Source: Gemmatimonadota bacterium (GTDB taxonomy: Bacteria > Gemmatimonadota > Gemmatimonadetes > Gemmatimonadales > GWC2-71-9). From it: a stretch of DNA of 5,000 bases. The position numbers were made by a program, and so were the translations under genes. The notes below the pieces were generated by a model. That model searched no databases. It had not been told where the DNA came from and worked only from the letters and a program-made list of their open reading frames with translations. The stretch lies in the NCBI GenBank assembly GCA_022573095.1, contig JACZUR010000171.1, forward strand, positions 1-5,000, written 5' to 3'. Below, one piece after another: positions 1 to 5,000 of this stretch. The first letter of the stretch is position 1. Every line of letters begins with the position of its first letter.

Positions 1-1167
1 ATTAGCGAGATCCGCACCCGCGAGCCCGGGTGTCGCTCGCGCCAGAATCGAAAGCTTCACGTCCTCACCCAGTGGAATCTTGCGGCAGTGAACCTTGAGA
101 ATCTGCTCTCTGCCGCGCGCATCAGGCATATCGACGACTATCTGCCGGTCGAAGCGGCCAGGCCTTAGCAGAGCGGGGTCAAGCACATCCGGTCGATTGG
201 TGGCCGCAATTAGAATCACGCCCTCATTCGACTCGAAGCCGTCCATCTCAACCAGAAGTTGATTCAGCGTCTGCTCCCGCTCATCGTGCCCGCCGCCGAG
301 CCCCGCTCCACGATGCCTTCCAACCGCATCAATTTCGTCGACGAAGATCAGACACGGCGCGTGTGCCTTGCCCTGCTCGAACAAATCTCTCACACGCGAA
401 GCGCCAACACCCACAAACATCTCGACGAAATCAGAGCCCGACATGGAGAAGAACGGCCGCCCTGCCTCACCAGCAACCGCCCTGGCCAGCAGAGTCTTGC
501 CGGTTCCCGGGGCCCCCACCAGCAAGACACCCTTTGGGAGTCTGCCGCCCAGCCGCTGAAACTTGTCGGGGTTCTTCAGAAATTCTATTATCTCTTCAAG
601 TTCAACCTTTGCTTCATCTGCCCCGGCCACATCAGCGAACGTAGTCTTAGGCGTGTCTCCCGTGAGCATTTTCGCTTTTGAGCGCCCGAACGCAAAGGCC
701 CGATTACCGCCCTGCTGCACTTGGCGGAAGAAGAAGATCCAGAGGCCGATGATTATGATCCAAGGCAGAAACTGAATAACAATGGTCCCGAAGGACGGCT
801 TGGGTTCCTTGGCCCTTATTGGGATCCCTTTCTCCTCTAGACTGCTAAGCAGCAACTCCGAATCCTGGATCGGCAATACGACACTGAAGCGTTCGACCCG
901 TGTCCCGTCTTCCAGAATGATTGGCTGCGCAAATTCACCCTCAACAAATTTTCCGCTCGTGATCTCGACCAGGCGGATATTGTCCTGTTCCAGCTCTTGT
1001 CTAAACGTGGTGTAAGCAACGTCTACGTACTCTTCCTTACCAGATCCGTATATCTGGAAAAAGAAGACCGGCAGCAGGATGATGAGCAGCCAGAACACGA
1101 GGTTCCGGCTCATGGAACTCGGATTGAGTTTCCGCCGCGGAGGCTCGGAAGGTGTCTTGTCTGTCAT
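1..1167 (-). CDS. ftsH: ATP-dependent zinc metalloprotease FtsH, N-terminal 389 residues (3' end cut by window edge)
   Basis: FtsH is a membrane-anchored AAA+ protease that forms hexamers at the inner membrane, where it degrades misassembled membrane proteins and short-lived regulators. The reading frame is open from an ATG at 1167 down to base 1. Visible in order: a short basic cytoplasmic N-terminus; membrane segment 1 at about residues 22-40; an extracytoplasmic segment to about 125; membrane segment 2 at about 126-147; then the AAA+ module. That module has Walker A GAPGTGKT (218-225), the pore-loop motif FVG (251-253), Walker B LIFVDEID (273-280), and the second region of homology (about 323-341) with probable arginine fingers R335 and R338. 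The HEXXH zinc protease domain and the end of the AAA+ module should lie beyond the left edge, so proteolytic activity cannot be confirmed here. The gene is last in the visible tilS-hpt-ftsH operon. Its start directly follows the hpt stop, and an AGAGGAA Shine-Dalgarno inside hpt supports this Met over M19. Confidence 0.97.
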   Translation of the reverse strand, partial: MTDKTPSEPPRRKLNPSSMSRNLVFWLLIILLPVFFFQIYGSGKEEYVDVAYTTFRQELEQDNIRLVEITSGKFVEGEFAQPIILEDGTRVERFSVVLPIQDSELLLSSLEEKGIPIRAKEPKPSFGTIVIQFLPWIIIIGLWIFFFRQVQQGGNRAFAFGRSKAKMLTGDTPKTTFADVAGADEAKVELEEIIEFLKNPDKFQRLGGRLPKGVLLVGAPGTGKTLLARAVAGEAGRPFFSMSGSDFVEMFVGVGASRVRDLFEQGKAHAPCLIFVDEIDAVGRHRGAGLGGGHDEREQTLNQLLVEMDGFESNEGVILIAATNRPDVLDPALLRPGRFDRQIVVDMPDARGREQILKVHCRKIPLGEDVKLSILARATPGLAGADLAN

Positions 1168-1728
1168 TTATTCCTCTAGGGCACCTATGTACGGAAGGTG
1201 CCGGTGATTCTCTGCATGGTCCAGTCCGTAGCCGACCAAGAACTTGGTGGGCGCTTCAAACCCAAGGAACCTAGGCTCGATCACGAGGTAGTTCGCTATC
1301 CCCTTATCCAAGAGCGCGCAAACCTCCAGACTCAGTGGGTCGCGTTCCCTGAGAACACCGACGAGGCGGTTGATCGTCTTACCGGAGTCGACGATGTCCT
1401 CGACCAATAGAATATGTTTCCCCTTCAACTGCGTTTTCGGATCGTAAACGAGCCGGACTTCGCCGGAGGACGTCGTTTTCGATCCGTACGATGACGCCAC
1501 CAAGAAATCAACCTGGAGAGGCCTGCCGATGTTTCTTACCAGGTCGGCTAGAAAGATGAAACTGCCCTTGAGCAGACCCAAGACCAGGAGCTCACCGGAA
1601 CCGTAGTAATCCGTTATCTCCCGGCCCAGCGACTGCACGCGGGCGGAAATCGTTTCAGCGTCGAATACGACTTCGCGTATCTTGTCCAAACTAGCGTCGC
1701 TCACTGCATTAGATTCTATAGACGTCAA
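1168..1728 (-). CDS. hpt: hypoxanthine(-guanine) phosphoribosyltransferase
   Basis: This is a cytoplasmic purine salvage enzyme that joins hypoxanthine (and usually guanine) to PRPP to make IMP or GMP. At 186 aa it is near the usual bacterial length of about 175-185. Seen in the sequence: the PPi-loop region GLLKGSFIFLADL (51-63), the flexible-loop region around SSYGSKTTSSGEV (79-91), the PRPP-binding signature VEDIVDSGKT (109-118) with the E110/D111 pair, and the C-terminal purine-binding and closing block VGYGLDHAENHRHLPYIG (165-182). The start is uncertain. The TTG at 1728 overlaps the tilS end by 20 bp and has a GAGG about 9 bases upstream. A GTG at 1704 (residue 9) would begin 4 bases after the tilS stop but has no clear Shine-Dalgarno. 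The first 15 or so residues are not conserved family sequence, so they do not decide. It lies between tilS and ftsH, an order known from several phyla. Confidence 0.96.
   Translation of the reverse strand: MTSIESNAVSDASLDKIREVVFDAETISARVQSLGREITDYYGSGELLVLGLLKGSFIFLADLVRNIGRPLQVDFLVASSYGSKTTSSGEVRLVYDPKTQLKGKHILLVEDIVDSGKTINRLVGVLRERDPLSLEVCALLDKGIANYLVIEPRFLGFEAPTKFLVGYGLDHAENHRHLPYIGALEE
1171..1177 (-). promoter_or_regulatory. Shine-Dalgarno site for ftsH inside the hpt coding end
   Basis: On the minus strand AGAGGAA lies 3 bases before the ftsH ATG, the gap being the hpt TAA stop itself. The site fixes the ftsH start at 1167. It also implies translational coupling, because ribosomes ending hpt finish on top of the ftsH initiation site. 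Confidence 0.7.
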
Positions 1729-3070
1729 TCCTCAATGCCTCATCACCGGGTTCCGGTACCAGCGTCGCCGACCGGCAGACGCCGGGAATCCAGATAATCT
1801 CTCCGTCTCGCTCTACGACGGGGTGCACCCAACGCAATCGCCGGGAGATCTTCGCCTCCATCAAGAGACGCCGCACCTGTCTGCTACCAACACCGCCGAG
1901 GGGAGTCATCCGATCACCAATCCGCAGGCTTCGAATCATACCCGTTCCGGGCGTTACCCATGTTGTGAAACTCCGGCGCTTCACCTCCCCTGCTTTGTCG
2001 ATGCGCCAATCGAGCTTCCAGTCGCCCCATTCAGTGACTCCGTTGAGGTCTTCACCCCAGGAGGAAACAGGCCGCTCCCCGACAACCACATCGCCACGCG
2101 TACATCGGACACGATCGAAAACAATTTCGATTTTCCAGCCCTGATCGAGTTCGAGGTAATGGCCGCTTGACCCCCTCACAACAAAGTCTAGTACCCTCGC
2201 GGCACGCTTTCGACCGAGACGGTGGCCTGCCTCCCGTACCAGAGCTTGTAATAGCGCTACTGACAACACCTTATCATACCTTTGCAAAGCAGGCCGAGCA
2301 ACCTCGGCGCCGCTGGAATCCAGCCGAAACTCCAGCTCCGGAAGCGTTTTCAGTAGACTCGACCAGGCGGATCGGTTTGCCATGGCAGACCGTGCGACTT
2401 CGAGAATATTGGACTCCAATTCCGGCCCAAATCTCTCCCTCAGCCGCGGCAGCACCTGCTGTCGCACCCAAACCCTGTCGTGCCTAGTCTCACGGTTGGC
2501 TGCGTCGGCGTGCGGACTAAAGCCGGTGTCCACAAATGTGGAAGATCTTTCCAACCAATCGAGGAGTTCCGCCCTAGTGAAAGGAAGCAGTGGCCGGACG
2601 AGGCCGTCGGAGCCCACAGGTAGGATGCCCGCCAAACCCGCAACTCCGCTTCCTTTTAGGAGACGATAGAGGACGGTTTCGACCTGATCGTCCAGGTGAT
2701 GCGCGGTCACGAGATAGCGTGCACCGGTCTCGCGTTGGATCCGGCGGAGTTCCGCATACCTGGCCTCTCGCGCGAGAGTCTCGGATGCGGCTGATCCCAG
2801 GGAAAGGGCAGCAACACGGACCGGCACGTTGTAGGCGTTACCCAGCGCAGTGACCTGTCGACCCACCGCTGCGCTCCCGGAAAGTATACCGTGGTCGATA
2901 TGGGCGATTTCGAGGTCTAGGTCGAGTTGACCCGCGGCGTGGTACATGAGATCCAGGAGGGCCGTGGAATCGGGACCGCCACTCACAGCCAGGAGAGCCC
3001 TGCCCGCCTGAGGGAACAAGCCGGTATCTTTAGCGTGCGTTACCAGTCTCTCGCCGAGGGTTTCGGTCAT
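1709..3070 (-). CDS. tilS: tRNA(Ile)-lysidine synthetase TilS
   Basis: TilS attaches lysine to cytidine 34 of the CAU anticodon of a tRNA-Ile using ATP, so that the tRNA reads AUA and is charged with isoleucine; it is essential in nearly all bacteria. The 453-aa length fits the long, E. coli-type form. Visible: the N-type ATP pyrophosphatase P-loop SGGPDS (30-35), the IDHGIL block (58-63), and the TAHHLDDQVET motif (122-132). A TGFSPHADAANRETRHDRVWVRQQVLPRL block (182-210) corresponds to the usual D-x-SN...RNxIRHxLLP region but is diverged there. After a variable middle domain (about 220-370), a recognisable TilS C-terminal domain spans about 380-437 (LRIGDRMTPLGG, RRLLMEAKI, VCRS). Translation starts at an ATG with no clear Shine-Dalgarno; no other start lies in frame in the short upstream spacer. 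It is the first visible gene of the operon and overlaps hpt by 20 bp if hpt uses its TTG. Confidence 0.96.
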   Translation of the reverse strand: MTETLGERLVTHAKDTGLFPQAGRALLAVSGGPDSTALLDLMYHAAGQLDLDLEIAHIDHGILSGSAAVGRQVTALGNAYNVPVRVAALSLGSAASETLAREARYAELRRIQRETGARYLVTAHHLDDQVETVLYRLLKGSGVAGLAGILPVGSDGLVRPLLPFTRAELLDWLERSSTFVDTGFSPHADAANRETRHDRVWVRQQVLPRLRERFGPELESNILEVARSAMANRSAWSSLLKTLPELEFRLDSSGAEVARPALQRYDKVLSVALLQALVREAGHRLGRKRAARVLDFVVRGSSGHYLELDQGWKIEIVFDRVRCTRGDVVVGERPVSSWGEDLNGVTEWGDWKLDWRIDKAGEVKRRSFTTWVTPGTGMIRSLRIGDRMTPLGGVGSRQVRRLLMEAKISRRLRWVHPVVERDGEIIWIPGVCRSATLVPEPGDEALRIDVYRI

Positions 3071-3105
3071 CGTTACAACTACGTTATTGGCTACACAGAA
3101 AAGTA

Positions 3106-3684
3106 ATGGATTCTAACTACGAACTGCTACATGACTTGACGAGCCCGGTCGTCGCGATCACCTGTCTCCGCGGAAAACGAAAGAACGGAATGATCGTGAA
3201 CAGCGCTATGCGGGCCTCACTGTCACCAGACAGACCACTCGTTTCGATCTATGTACATAAGTTCACCTACTCCCACGACATCATCTTCGAAACGGGCAAA
3301 TTCGCGCTTCACGTTCTGGACAAGAGCCAGATGGACGTTGTTTACAAGCTGGGATTCAAGTCCGGACGCGAAGCCGACAAGTTTAAAGATCTGCCCCACC
3401 GAACTGGAAAACTCGGACTACCGATATTAAAGGACTGCTATTCCTACTTCGAATGTGAGGTAGTCAACGCCATGGACACAGGGGGATCGACCTGTTTTCT
3501 GGGGTCTGTGGTGAACGGAGGCAGCGGTGGTGGGACCGGGGTGTTGGAATCGGACCATATGCGCAACGCGATGTCTGACGAGTGGAAGGAACTGTATCTG
3601 AAGAATCTCAAGGTGGCTCAGCGCTTCATCACCGAGCGCGCGGGCAAGATCAAGCCACTAATTTGGAAGGGGCTCAAGAGCTAG
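3106..3684 (+). CDS. flavin reductase-like FMN-binding split-barrel protein
   Basis: This is a 192-aa protein resembling the flavin reductase-like domain family, whose members bind FMN or FAD in a split beta-barrel and either reduce free flavin with NAD(P)H or act as small flavoprotein oxidoreductases. Visible: an N-terminal strand block LTSPVVAITC (11-20), then NGMIVNSAMRASLSPDRPLVSIYV (27-50), the family's typical flavin-contacting stretch (N-x-x-x-S, SxxPxxxxxxV). TYSHDII (54-60) and GKFALHVL (64-71) follow. KDCYSYFECEVV (109-120) and CFLGSVV (130-136) are the later barrel strands. After a glycine-rich turn NGGSGGGTG (137-145) comes a charged, helix-prone tail (150-192) that I cannot assign. 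The start ATG has only a weak purine run (AGAAAAG) before it. It is divergent from tilS across 35 bp and its 3' end overlaps the convergent TerB-like gene by 11 bp. No partner monooxygenase is visible, so the physiological substrate is unknown. Confidence 0.85.
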   Translation: MDSNYELLHDLTSPVVAITCLRGKRKNGMIVNSAMRASLSPDRPLVSIYVHKFTYSHDIIFETGKFALHVLDKSQMDVVYKLGFKSGREADKFKDLPHRTGKLGLPILKDCYSYFECEVVNAMDTGGSTCFLGSVVNGGSGGGTGVLESDHMRNAMSDEWKELYLKNLKVAQRFITERAGKIKPLIWKGLKS

Positions 3685-4141
3685 GCTGGTTCTTTGCCAC
3701 GCGTTTTTTTAGTTCCGCCAAGTAACCGGGTTTTACATCCAACAGCTTCGAGATCTTCCGCATCAGATAGGTCTCGTGTTCGGCTACTTCCCCGTCGGCA
3801 TAGACCAAACCCCACATAGCTTCGATCAACACCATCTTCTGACCTTCGTCGAAACTGTTGCAGATGAGACTTGTGAACTGGAACAGATCCGACGATTGCC
3901 GCCGCTCCCGGTCGGCCAGCTCGATTAGTTCTTTCGTCTGCTCGACGTCGAGTTCGAAGTGTCGCTGAATCGCCGACTCGATGTGCCTTCGTTCGGAATC
4001 CGCGAACTCTTCGTCCGCATGTGCAAGCTCGAGCAACAGAGCGCAGGCGGCGAGTTCGATGTTGGGACCCGCTTTGTCGGTCTCAGCCTGCTGTGCAGGT
4101 TCGATGTTTGTCTGGAAGAAAGATTTTATTGAATCAAGCAT
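3674..4141 (-). CDS. TerB-like (tellurite resistance protein TerB family) protein
   Basis: This is a 155-aa, probably all-helical, acidic protein with the look of the TerB-like fold. Two related helical halves each carry an acidic motif: LAHADEEFADSER (39-51) and VYADGEVAEHE (113-123), with likely metal-contacting acids D43, E44, E50, D116, E118 and E121. This matches the pattern in TerB, which binds divalent metal between its two halves. No signal peptide or membrane segment is seen, so it is probably cytosolic. The opening MLDSIKSFFQ resembles common starts of stand-alone members, which supports this ATG although no Shine-Dalgarno is evident. None of the other ter stress genes (terC, terD, terZ) is nearby, so a role in tellurite resistance should not be assumed. 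It lies downstream of the lipoprotein gene on the same strand, after 85 bp of repeat-bearing spacer, and its 3' end overlaps the opposing flavin-reductase-like gene. Confidence 0.8.
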   Translation of the reverse strand: MLDSIKSFFQTNIEPAQQAETDKAGPNIELAACALLLELAHADEEFADSERRHIESAIQRHFELDVEQTKELIELADRERRQSSDLFQFTSLICNSFDEGQKMVLIEAMWGLVYADGEVAEHETYLMRKISKLLDVKPGYLAELKKRVAKNQPSS

Positions 4142-4150
4142 GGCGAAAAA

Positions 4151-4199
4151 AGCTGTAAGCTGTAGGCTTTAAGCGGTGAGCTATAAGCCGTAGGTTGTA
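4151..4199. repeat. degenerate 7-bp tandem repeat, consensus AGCTGTA, seven units
   Basis: Seven consecutive 7-base units fit the consensus AGCTGTA. The first two (4151-4157, 4158-4164) are exact, and the other five carry one or two changes each (for example AGCTATA at 4179 and AGCCGTA at 4186). An eighth block at 4200-4206 keeps only AG and one T. The array fills most of the spacer between the TerB-like gene start and the lipoprotein gene end. The core AGCT is self-complementary, so the array can form several small hairpins. I judge it a short intergenic minisatellite. A role in transcription termination or mRNA structure is possible but not shown. Confidence 0.75.
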
Positions 4200-4229
4200 A
4201 GATAACCCGCCCCACACGCTTACCGCTTA
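4170..4229 (-). other. imperfect inverted repeat spanning the lipoprotein stop and the heptamer array
   Basis: TAAGCGGTGAGC at 4170-4181 is the reverse complement of GCTTACCGCTTA at 4218-4229, apart from one transition that would still be a wobble pair in one of the two RNA strands. The right arm contains the lipoprotein TAA stop (4227-4229), and the left arm is part of the heptamer array. The 36-base loop is long. On the minus strand a run of six T (4146-4151) follows further down, so a weak Rho-independent terminator after the lipoprotein gene is possible. The distance between stem and T-run argues against a classical one. Confidence 0.4.
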
Positions 4230-4742
4230 TTCCCCCGCCGCAAACACGAGCGAGGCGATCTTCCACTCACCATCGACATTCAGAAAGGAAAAAGAGTCTA
4301 TACCCTCCCATTCTTGAACGTCGCCGGGGTCGCCGAAGCGGGCGCCGTAGCGCACCCAGGCGTGGGCAAGATTTCCAGCAACCTTCAACTCTGAGCTGAC
4401 CATCCACTCCTCGAAGATCTCGCGGCTGCCGGGACCTTCCCCAGCGACGGCAATGAAGTCATCGACCGTCTGCACCTGAGCACTCACTCGCTCCTCGCCG
4501 GGTGGTTGCCACGCGGTGGCAATCGTGGCTCCGGGCCAAAAATGGGACCTATATGCCTCCCAGTTGAGCGCGCTGAAGTCCGAATAGTAGGCCTCGAGTC
4601 TCTCCGTCACACCGGCTTCGATTGCTCGTGCCCGGGCCGCGCGCTCTTCGAACGGATCCGGCCGGACCTCGATCGAGCATGCGGTCAGGAGCAGCGGCAG
4701 CAAGACCGCCGAAAGTACAATAAGTTCTTTTTTTACAATCAC
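4227..4742 (-). CDS. predicted lipoprotein with NTF2-like (SnoaL/DUF4440-type) domain
   Basis: This is a 171-aa exported protein. Residues 1-22 form a lipoprotein signal: KK at 4-5, a hydrophobic core at 7-19, and the lipobox L-T-A-C with the acylated cysteine at C22. The next residue is serine, not aspartate, which in the E. coli rule favours the outer membrane. A linker (23-43) leads into about 125 residues resembling the NTF2-like cone fold: a helical start VTERLEAYYSDFSALNWEAYRSHF (45-68), a middle region with W78 and the WMVSSELKVAGNLAHAWVRYGARF strands (113-136), and the closing strand pair SFSFLNVDGEWKIASLVF (150-167), typical of DUF4440 and SnoaL relatives. Such domains may be enzymes or binding modules, and no catalytic residue can be assigned here. 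The start is a GTG at 4742 immediately after an in-frame TAA, so no longer form is possible. Only weak ribosome-site matches are present. A weak promoter candidate (TAGACC, 17 bp, TAGATT at 4813-4785 on the minus strand) lies upstream. Confidence 0.8.
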   Translation of the reverse strand: MIVKKELIVLSAVLLPLLLTACSIEVRPDPFEERAARARAIEAGVTERLEAYYSDFSALNWEAYRSHFWPGATIATAWQPPGEERVSAQVQTVDDFIAVAGEGPGSREIFEEWMVSSELKVAGNLAHAWVRYGARFGDPGDVQEWEGIDSFSFLNVDGEWKIASLVFAAGE

Positions 4743-4822
4743 TTACGCATCACCAGATGTCGGGTACCCACTCACCACCGAGGGAATCTAGGCAAGAAAG
4801 CGGTAGCGGTCTAATCCCAGGC

Positions 4823-4850
4823 TTGACAGCACACCCAACTGTGTTACAGT
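4823..4850 (+). promoter_or_regulatory. sigma70-type promoter for the GntR-family gene
   Basis: A perfect -35 TTGACA (4823-4828) is followed after 16 bp by TACAGT (4845-4850), which matches the -10 consensus at 4 of 6 positions. Transcription would begin near 4857, leaving a leader of about 24 bases before the ATG at 4881. The position upstream of a regulator start and the overlap with a dyad make it credible. Confidence 0.6.
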
Positions 4851-4861
4851 GTATCGTAACA
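4842..4861. promoter_or_regulatory. probable GntR-type operator (dyad TGTTAC-N8-GTAACA)
   Basis: TGTTAC (4842-4847) and GTAACA (4856-4861) form a perfect 6-bp inverted repeat around 8 bases. It covers the -10 element and the predicted transcription start, the usual place for repressor self-regulation. Further symmetry overlaps it: ACTGT-GTT-ACAGT at 4838-4850, TACA-G-TGTA at 4845-4853, and another ACAGT at 4867-4871. YtrA-type GntR regulators commonly repress their own operon from such a site. That this protein binds here is inference. Confidence 0.5.
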
Positions 4862-4872
4862 TTAATACAGTC

Positions 4873-4876
4873 GGAG
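4873..4876 (+). promoter_or_regulatory. Shine-Dalgarno for the GntR-family gene
   Basis: GGAG lies 4 bases before the ATG at 4881. The spacing is slightly short but acceptable, and it supports that start. Confidence 0.55.
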
Positions 4877-4880
4877 CTTG

Positions 4881-5000
4881 ATGTTCGAAGAGATCGACCC
4901 CAGAAGCCCAACACCGCTGTATGAGCAGATCGCCGCGCGTATTCGTGTTGCCGTCGCCACCTCCGAGCTGAACCCTGGAGAGCCGCTCCCATCGGTACGC
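4881..5000 (+). CDS. GntR-family transcriptional regulator, N-terminal 40 residues (3' end cut by window edge)
   Basis: The 40 residues present open with MFEEIDPRSPTPLYEQIAAR and run through a PGEPLPSVR motif at 32-40. This is the N-terminal start of a GntR winged helix-turn-helix domain: F-x-x-ID-x-x-S-x-x-PLYEQI, then L-x-PGE-x-LPSVR. The phrasing fits the small YtrA-like subfamily (about 120-130 aa), although the longer MocR and other GntR types can start similarly, and the effector or C-terminal domain is outside the window. YtrA-like regulators usually repress an operon that begins with their own gene and continues with ABC transporter genes, so such genes may follow to the right; this is inference. 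A promoter, an overlapping dyad and a ribosome site precede it. The spacer to the divergent lipoprotein gene is 138 bp. Confidence 0.9.
   Translation, partial: MFEEIDPRSPTPLYEQIAARIRVAVATSELNPGEPLPSVR

Noticed and set aside
259..681. Plus-strand open frame of 140 codons opposite ftsH
   Set aside because: The minus strand here encodes the highly conserved FtsH AAA+ module. The plus-strand translation resembles no family and has no ribosome site.
1682..2170. Plus-strand open frame of 162 codons opposite the tilS 3' half
   Set aside because: It is antisense to the TilS C-terminal coding region. Its translation is low in structure and rich in P, T and S, as expected of a shadow frame.
2167..2853. 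Several further plus- and minus-strand frames of 65-106 codons inside tilS
   Set aside because: All lie within the intact TilS frame, and none shows a domain or a convincing start.
3674..4141. Tellurite resistance operon
   Set aside because: Only a TerB-like gene is present. The neighbouring genes encode a flavin-reductase-like protein and an NTF2-like lipoprotein, not other ter proteins.
4146..4199. Classical Rho-independent terminator after the lipoprotein gene
   Set aside because: The T-run on the minus strand is preceded only by 4-bp stems such as AAGC/GCTT. The longer 12-base dyad is too far upstream and has a 36-base loop.
4151..4229. CRISPR array
   Set aside because: The units are 7 bases long, directly adjacent and degenerate, with no spacers, so this is a tandem minisatellite and not a CRISPR.
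4750..4992. Minus-strand open frame of 80 codons opposite the GntR start and its promoter
   Set aside because: It runs antisense through the GntR N-terminus and operator. The product is arginine- and serine-rich without recognisable motifs.

Overview
The window looks like an ordinary housekeeping stretch of a moderately GC-rich bacterial chromosome. There are no rRNA or tRNA genes, no insertion sequences, no CRISPR array and no phage genes. Protein-level resemblance, mainly the FtsH AAA+ stretch around GRHRGAGLGGGHDEREQ, suggests a Gram-negative lineage, possibly Gemmatimonadota or a relative. That placement is from memory of family sequences and is weakly held. A lipobox protein fits a diderm but does not prove one.

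Left part (1-3070, all on the minus strand): a tightly packed operon read right to left as tilS, hpt, ftsH. These encode tRNA-Ile lysidine synthetase, hypoxanthine phosphoribosyltransferase and the membrane AAA+ protease FtsH. tilS and hpt overlap by 20 bp if hpt starts at a TTG. hpt and ftsH abut with no spacer, and the ftsH Shine-Dalgarno lies inside the end of hpt. The same order is known from other bacteria such as Bacillus subtilis. FtsH runs off the left edge: residues 1-389 are present, and the rest of the AAA+ module and the zinc protease domain are missing.

Middle part (3106-4141): a flavin-reductase-like protein is encoded on the plus strand, divergent from tilS across only 35 bp. 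It converges on and overlaps by 11 bp a minus-strand gene for a small TerB-like protein.

Right part (4142-5000): the 85 bp upstream of the TerB-like gene hold a degenerate 7-bp tandem repeat (consensus AGCTGTA). Its reverse complement recurs near the 3' end of the next gene, which encodes a predicted lipoprotein with an NTF2-like (SnoaL/DUF4440) domain. Across a 138-bp divergent spacer lies the start of a GntR-family regulator (YtrA-like N-terminus), cut by the right edge. It has a good sigma70-type promoter and a dyad that is probably its autoregulatory operator.

I found no convincing novel system. The points most worth a second look are the heptamer repeat with its inverted copy, the GntR operator (whose targets lie beyond the window), and the unassigned roles of the flavin-reductase-like, TerB-like and NTF2-like proteins.
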